A DNA stretch of 64,000 bases from a virus: positions 1 to 64,000 of the IMG/VR virus record IMGVR_UViG_3300008259_000030, one strand, 5' to 3'. The notes beneath the pieces were generated by a model. The model saw nothing but the letters and a program-made list of their open reading frames with translations, ran no database searches and had not been told where the DNA came from. Position 1 is the stretch's first letter; each line of letters begins with the position of its first letter. Of the stretch, positions 60,389-64,000 are shown piece after piece. The position numbers and the translations under genes are program-made.

Positions 60389-63300
60389 TGTCAAATAAAA
60401 TTTTCAAAAAAAGCGAACTACCAGTAAGAAGAACCGTTGATCTACTTCCTGATATTTTTAAAACAAGTACTAATGATAAGTTTCTTTCAACTACGCTAGA
60501 TGCGTTAGTCCAACCCGGTACTTTAGAAAGATTGTCGGGATTTGTTGGTCGTCGTTATGGAAAAACATTTAATTCTCAAGACATTTATGTTGATGTAGAA
60601 AAATCTTTAAGATCATCTTATCAACTAGAACCTGCGGTAGTAATAGAAAGCGGTCAGAAAGTAAAGAAAGTATACGACTATGTTGATTTAAAAAATCAAT
60701 TAAAATTTTTTAATAACTTATCTGAAAGAGACGATTTAGCAACTTATCAAGAACAATATAGTTGGAACCCTCCTATCGATTGGGACAAGTTTATAAACTA
60801 TAGAGAATATTATTGGTTGCCAGTTGGACCAGAAACAGTCTCAGTAGCCGGCCAAGCAGAAAATGTTATATCTAGCTATCGTGTACGTTCAGACGGCCAG
60901 AACGAATGGTTGTTCTACCCAGACGGATTAAAAAGAAATCCTCAACTTACTCTTTACAGAGGTCAAACATATATTTTTGATGTTAATAGTCCCGGTGATC
61001 CGTTTGTTATCAGATCCGGAAATCTCAAAGGTAATCAAGAAAATTATAATAAAGGTGTAACTAATAACGGAATTGAAGTTGGTACTATAACATTTGAAGT
61101 TCCGTTAGATGCTCCAGAATTATTATATTATCAAAGCGAAAATAATATTAATCGTGTTGGCAGTTTTGTAATTGCGTCTGTTTTAGAAAATTCTTTTATA
61201 GACGTTGAAAAAGAAATTCTTGGTAAGGTAAATTACACAAGTTCTAATAATATAAAATTTACCAATGGATTAAAAGTACAATTTGTAGGTAAAGTACAGC
61301 CTGCTATCTACAATGATAGTTTATGGCTAGTAGAAGGAGTTGGCGAATCTATTAAATTAGTAAATTTTGCCGAACTAGAAATTCCGCCTATTATTTCTAA
61401 TGAGATAGAAATTACTTTTGATGATGGCGGCTTCGATACTTTGCCTTTTGACGATGCTTCGTCATATCCTACACAAAAAGACTATATTACCATTAATAAA
61501 AGTAGTAAAGATAAAAATCCGTGGGCACGTTATAATAGATGGTTCCATAGAGATGTTATAGAATATGCTGCTAATATAAACGGAGTACCGCCGTCGTTAA
61601 CAGAAACTGACAGAGCCAAGCGTCCTATAATAGAATTCCTTCCAAATATTCAATTGTTTAATCATGGGTCAACGCCTAAGAAAACAGTTGATTTGATAGA
61701 CGATTTTACTAAAGATGTATTTTCAACTATAGAAGGATCTGCCGGTTATAATATTGACGGGCAATCGGTTGAGGATGGCGATAGAATTTTATTTTTAAAT
61801 GACACTGATCCATTTGTTAAGAATAAAATTTTTGAAGTAAAGATTATAACTGTTCAAACTAGTACAAACACTATTAATAGAACCCAAATTAGTTTAGTTG
61901 AAACCAATGATACTGATCCTATTATAGGTGAAGCCATAATCATATCCAAGGGTAGTGTGCTAAACAAAGGTAGGATGTATCATTATGATGGCGAACAGTG
62001 GGTACGTAGTCAAACAAAAACTTCTATAAATCAATTTCCGTTATTTGATTTGTTTGATGACGAGGGAGTTTCGTTTTCCGACAATCAAAAATATGAAACA
62101 TCAACCTTTGCTGGAAGTGAACTTATTAGCTATAAAATAGGAAACGGACCGGTAGATAAAGAATTAGGGTTTTCGTTGTCCTATTTGAATATTAATAATT
62201 CTGGAGATATTTTATTTGAAGTTGATTTTGAAAAAGATTCATTTTTATATCAACAGTCTGGACAAACTATTAATAAATTATCAGCGTCCGGTTTTTTTAA
62301 AAATCATCAAACTGAAGAATTTTTTAACGGGTGGATTAAAACTAATCCTAATTTAAGACAACCTATCCTTGACACTTTTATTATAGAAAGTGATACAAAT
62401 TCAATAACATCGTCGGCGTGTATTTGGTCAGGCAATGCTACAGAACATATATTATTCTACATCAACGGTAAAAAAATTAACACAAGTTTTACCAGCACGT
62501 TTGTAGCAGATACAAGAACTTTTGTTTTTGACCAAACTTTAAAAGCAGGGGAAACTGTAACTTTAAAAATCTTTACGACCGACGAGCCAAATTTAGGTTA
62601 TTATGAAATTCCTAATTCTTTAGAAAAAAATCCCCTAAATGAAAACCTAGAACAATTTACTCTAGGCCAGGCCAATGATCATTTAAAAACTATGATTGAA
62701 GTAGACACCGGATTCCAAGGAGAATTTCCAGGAGCTAGTAATATCAGAGATATAGTGAATTATAGACAGAACGGTTCTAGATTTATGAAACGAGCTAGTC
62801 TAGGAGTATTGGCATTTCCATTATTATGTGATAAAGATATTAATCTAATAAAGTCTATTAGACACGCAGCCAACGAATACGAAAAGTTTAAAAATAATTT
62901 TATTACTCTAGCTAGCGAATTAGATTTTGATCAACGTAGTATTGTGGAATTTGTAGATAAAATTTTAGATAAGATGTCTAAATCTAATGTTATTGATTTT
63001 CCTTTTGCTACATCGGACATGATCGGTAGCGGTGCTTATAAAGTAATTAATTATACTGTTGAAGATGAAGGCATTACAACTTTTGCTTTAAATGAAAAAT
63101 TTGACTTAGATACAAATTCATCTCGTGCTGTCTACGTGTATGTTAACGATATCCAAATGTTACATGGGTTTGATTATGTATTTGATTCTACCTTTGGATT
63201 TGTAAAATTATTAGTAAATCTAAACGAAAATGACAGAATCGAGATTAGAGAATATCTAACAACAACTTATAATTTTATTCCAGAAACGCCTACTAAATTA

Positions 63301-64000
63301 GGGTTGTACAAAAAATTTACTCCTAGAATTTATCTTGATGACACTCTGGTAGAACCTACAGAAGTAATACAAGGACACGACGGCAGTATTACGATTGCTT
63401 TTGGTGATTTAAGAGATGATATTATATTGGAATTAGAAAAGAGAATCTATAATAATCTTAAAATAAAATATGATACAGAAATTTTTGATGTTGATAGATT
63501 TTTTAAAGGATATCACGGCCAAGCAATATATGATGTATCTACAATAGACGATGTTATAGAGACAGATTTTTTAAAATGGTCTAATAATTTAGGAATTGAC
63601 ATTTATAAAAATGAAGTTTATCAGTCCGAAAATCCTTTTACATACACATATTTTAGAGCCACTGATAGAAACAAAAAACTTAAACTTCCGCAATATTGGA
63701 GAGGTATATACAAATTTTTATACGATACTGATAGACCTCACACATGCCCCTGGGAGATGTTAGGGTTCAGCGAAAAGCCCTTATGGTGGGAAGAAGAATA
63801 TGGTCCTGCTCCTTATACCAAAGGTAACCTATTATTATGGGAAGATTTAGAACAGGGAATTATAAGACAAGGCCCAACTACGGGAGCAAACCCTAGATAT
63901 GCTAAGCCGGGTCTATTAGATTACATTCCTGTAGATGATCATGGAAATTTATTATCACCGCAAGACGCTTCTGCGATTATAGATTATTCATTGAATAAAA
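60388..64000 (+). CDS. 7: baseplate wedge protein gp7 (partial, right edge)
   Basis: ATG at 60388-60390 overlaps the gp6 stop. The frame is open to the right edge (about 1204 codons), so the C-terminus is missing. Segments SELPVRRTVDLLPDIFKTST, YSWNPPIDWDKFINYREYYW, HTCPWEMLGFSEKPLWWEEE and YGPAPYT are landmarks of the large marine gp7. gp7 forms the outer wedge core with gp6. The visible part already exceeds T4 gp7 (1032 aa). Confidence 0.9.
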   Translation, partial: MSNKIFKKSELPVRRTVDLLPDIFKTSTNDKFLSTTLDALVQPGTLERLSGFVGRRYGKTFNSQDIYVDVEKSLRSSYQLEPAVVIESGQKVKKVYDYVDLKNQLKFFNNLSERDDLATYQEQYSWNPPIDWDKFINYREYYWLPVGPETVSVAGQAENVISSYRVRSDGQNEWLFYPDGLKRNPQLTLYRGQTYIFDVNSPGDPFVIRSGNLKGNQENYNKGVTNNGIEVGTITFEVPLDAPELLYYQSENNINRVGSFVIASVLENSFIDVEKEILGKVNYTSSNNIKFTNGLKVQFVGKVQPAIYNDSLWLVEGVGESIKLVNFAELEIPPIISNEIEITFDDGGFDTLPFDDASSYPTQKDYITINKSSKDKNPWARYNRWFHRDVIEYAANINGVPPSLTETDRAKRPIIEFLPNIQLFNHGSTPKKTVDLIDDFTKDVFSTIEGSAGYNIDGQSVEDGDRILFLNDTDPFVKNKIFEVKIITVQTSTNTINRTQISLVETNDTDPIIGEAIIISKGSVLNKGRMYHYDGEQWVRSQTKTSINQFPLFDLFDDEGVSFSDNQKYETSTFAGSELISYKIGNGPVDKELGFSLSYLNINNSGDILFEVDFEKDSFLYQQSGQTINKLSASGFFKNHQTEEFFNGWIKTNPNLRQPILDTFIIESDTNSITSSACIWSGNATEHILFYINGKKINTSFTSTFVADTRTFVFDQTLKAGETVTLKIFTTDEPNLGYYEIPNSLEKNPLNENLEQFTLGQANDHLKTMIEVDTGFQGEFPGASNIRDIVNYRQNGSRFMKRASLGVLAFPLLCDKDINLIKSIRHAANEYEKFKNNFITLASELDFDQRSIVEFVDKILDKMSKSNVIDFPFATSDMIGSGAYKVINYTVEDEGITTFALNEKFDLDTNSSRAVYVYVNDIQMLHGFDYVFDSTFGFVKLLVNLNENDRIEIREYLTTTYNFIPETPTKLGLYKKFTPRIYLDDTLVEPTEVIQGHDGSITIAFGDLRDDIILELEKRIYNNLKIKYDTEIFDVDRFFKGYHGQAIYDVSTIDDVIETDFLKWSNNLGIDIYKNEVYQSENPFTYTYFRATDRNKKLKLPQYWRGIYKFLYDTDRPHTCPWEMLGFSEKPLWWEEEYGPAPYTKGNLLLWEDLEQGIIRQGPTTGANPRYAKPGLLDYIPVDDHGNLLSPQDASAIIDYSLNK

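Overview
The window is a piece of a T4-type myovirus genome of the marine kind (cyanophage or pelagiphage relatives). The evidence is a full T4-like virion gene set: portal gp20, prohead protease gp21, scaffold gp22, major capsid protein gp23, baseplate hub gp26, tail-tube cap gp48-like, wedge gp53, spike gp5, gp25, gp6 and gp7. The recombination nuclease gp46/gp47 and the late sigma factor gp55 are also present. Very large fibre proteins built from CBM5/12-like, parallel beta-helix and repeat modules, a gp5 without a lysozyme domain and a giant gp6/gp7 pair fit the marine branch better than coliphage T4. The host cannot be read from the window. No tRNA, CRISPR or insertion sequence was seen.

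Layout. (1) 1-31912, minus strand: the adhesion module. It holds three tandem Cys/Gly-rich fibre-tip-like proteins (the first runs off the left edge), two paralogous ~1900-2000 aa fibres with CBM-like N-termini and BNR-like repeats, two paralogous ~2110 aa fibres with beta-helix and repeat arrays, and small beta-rich proteins between them. (2) 31997-38827, minus strand: the head module (gp23, gp22, gp21, an acidic gp67-like core protein, a GT42/DUF115-like protein, a small protein and gp20). (3) 38849-43920, minus strand: two paralogous tape-measure-like proteins, one with an M23 endopeptidase domain. (4) 43998-45100, plus strand: gp26 followed by a -1 frame extension with a textbook slippery site and stem. 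(5) 45097-50995, minus strand: gp55, gp47, gp46, a small basic protein, a GIY-YIG nuclease, a ~480-base structured non-coding stretch and an Ala/Pro-rich protein. (6) 51067-64000, plus strand: baseplate genes from gp48-like to gp7, which runs off the right edge.

Expression. T4-type late promoter boxes (TATAAATA and one-base variants) precede many transcription units. gp55, the sigma factor expected to read them, is encoded in the window. Two perfect boxes form a face-to-face inverted repeat between the tape-measure and gp26 genes. A C(UUCG)G terminator follows gp23.

Most worth a second look: the gp26 frameshift cassette (T TTT TTC, 6-nt spacer, 10-bp perfect stem), which would make a gp26 fusion analogous to the G/GT tail chaperones of other phages; the structured non-coding block at 46217-46656; the mirror-image late promoters; the LamG-like domain present in one fibre paralogue but not the other; and the Cys-rich protein triplet.
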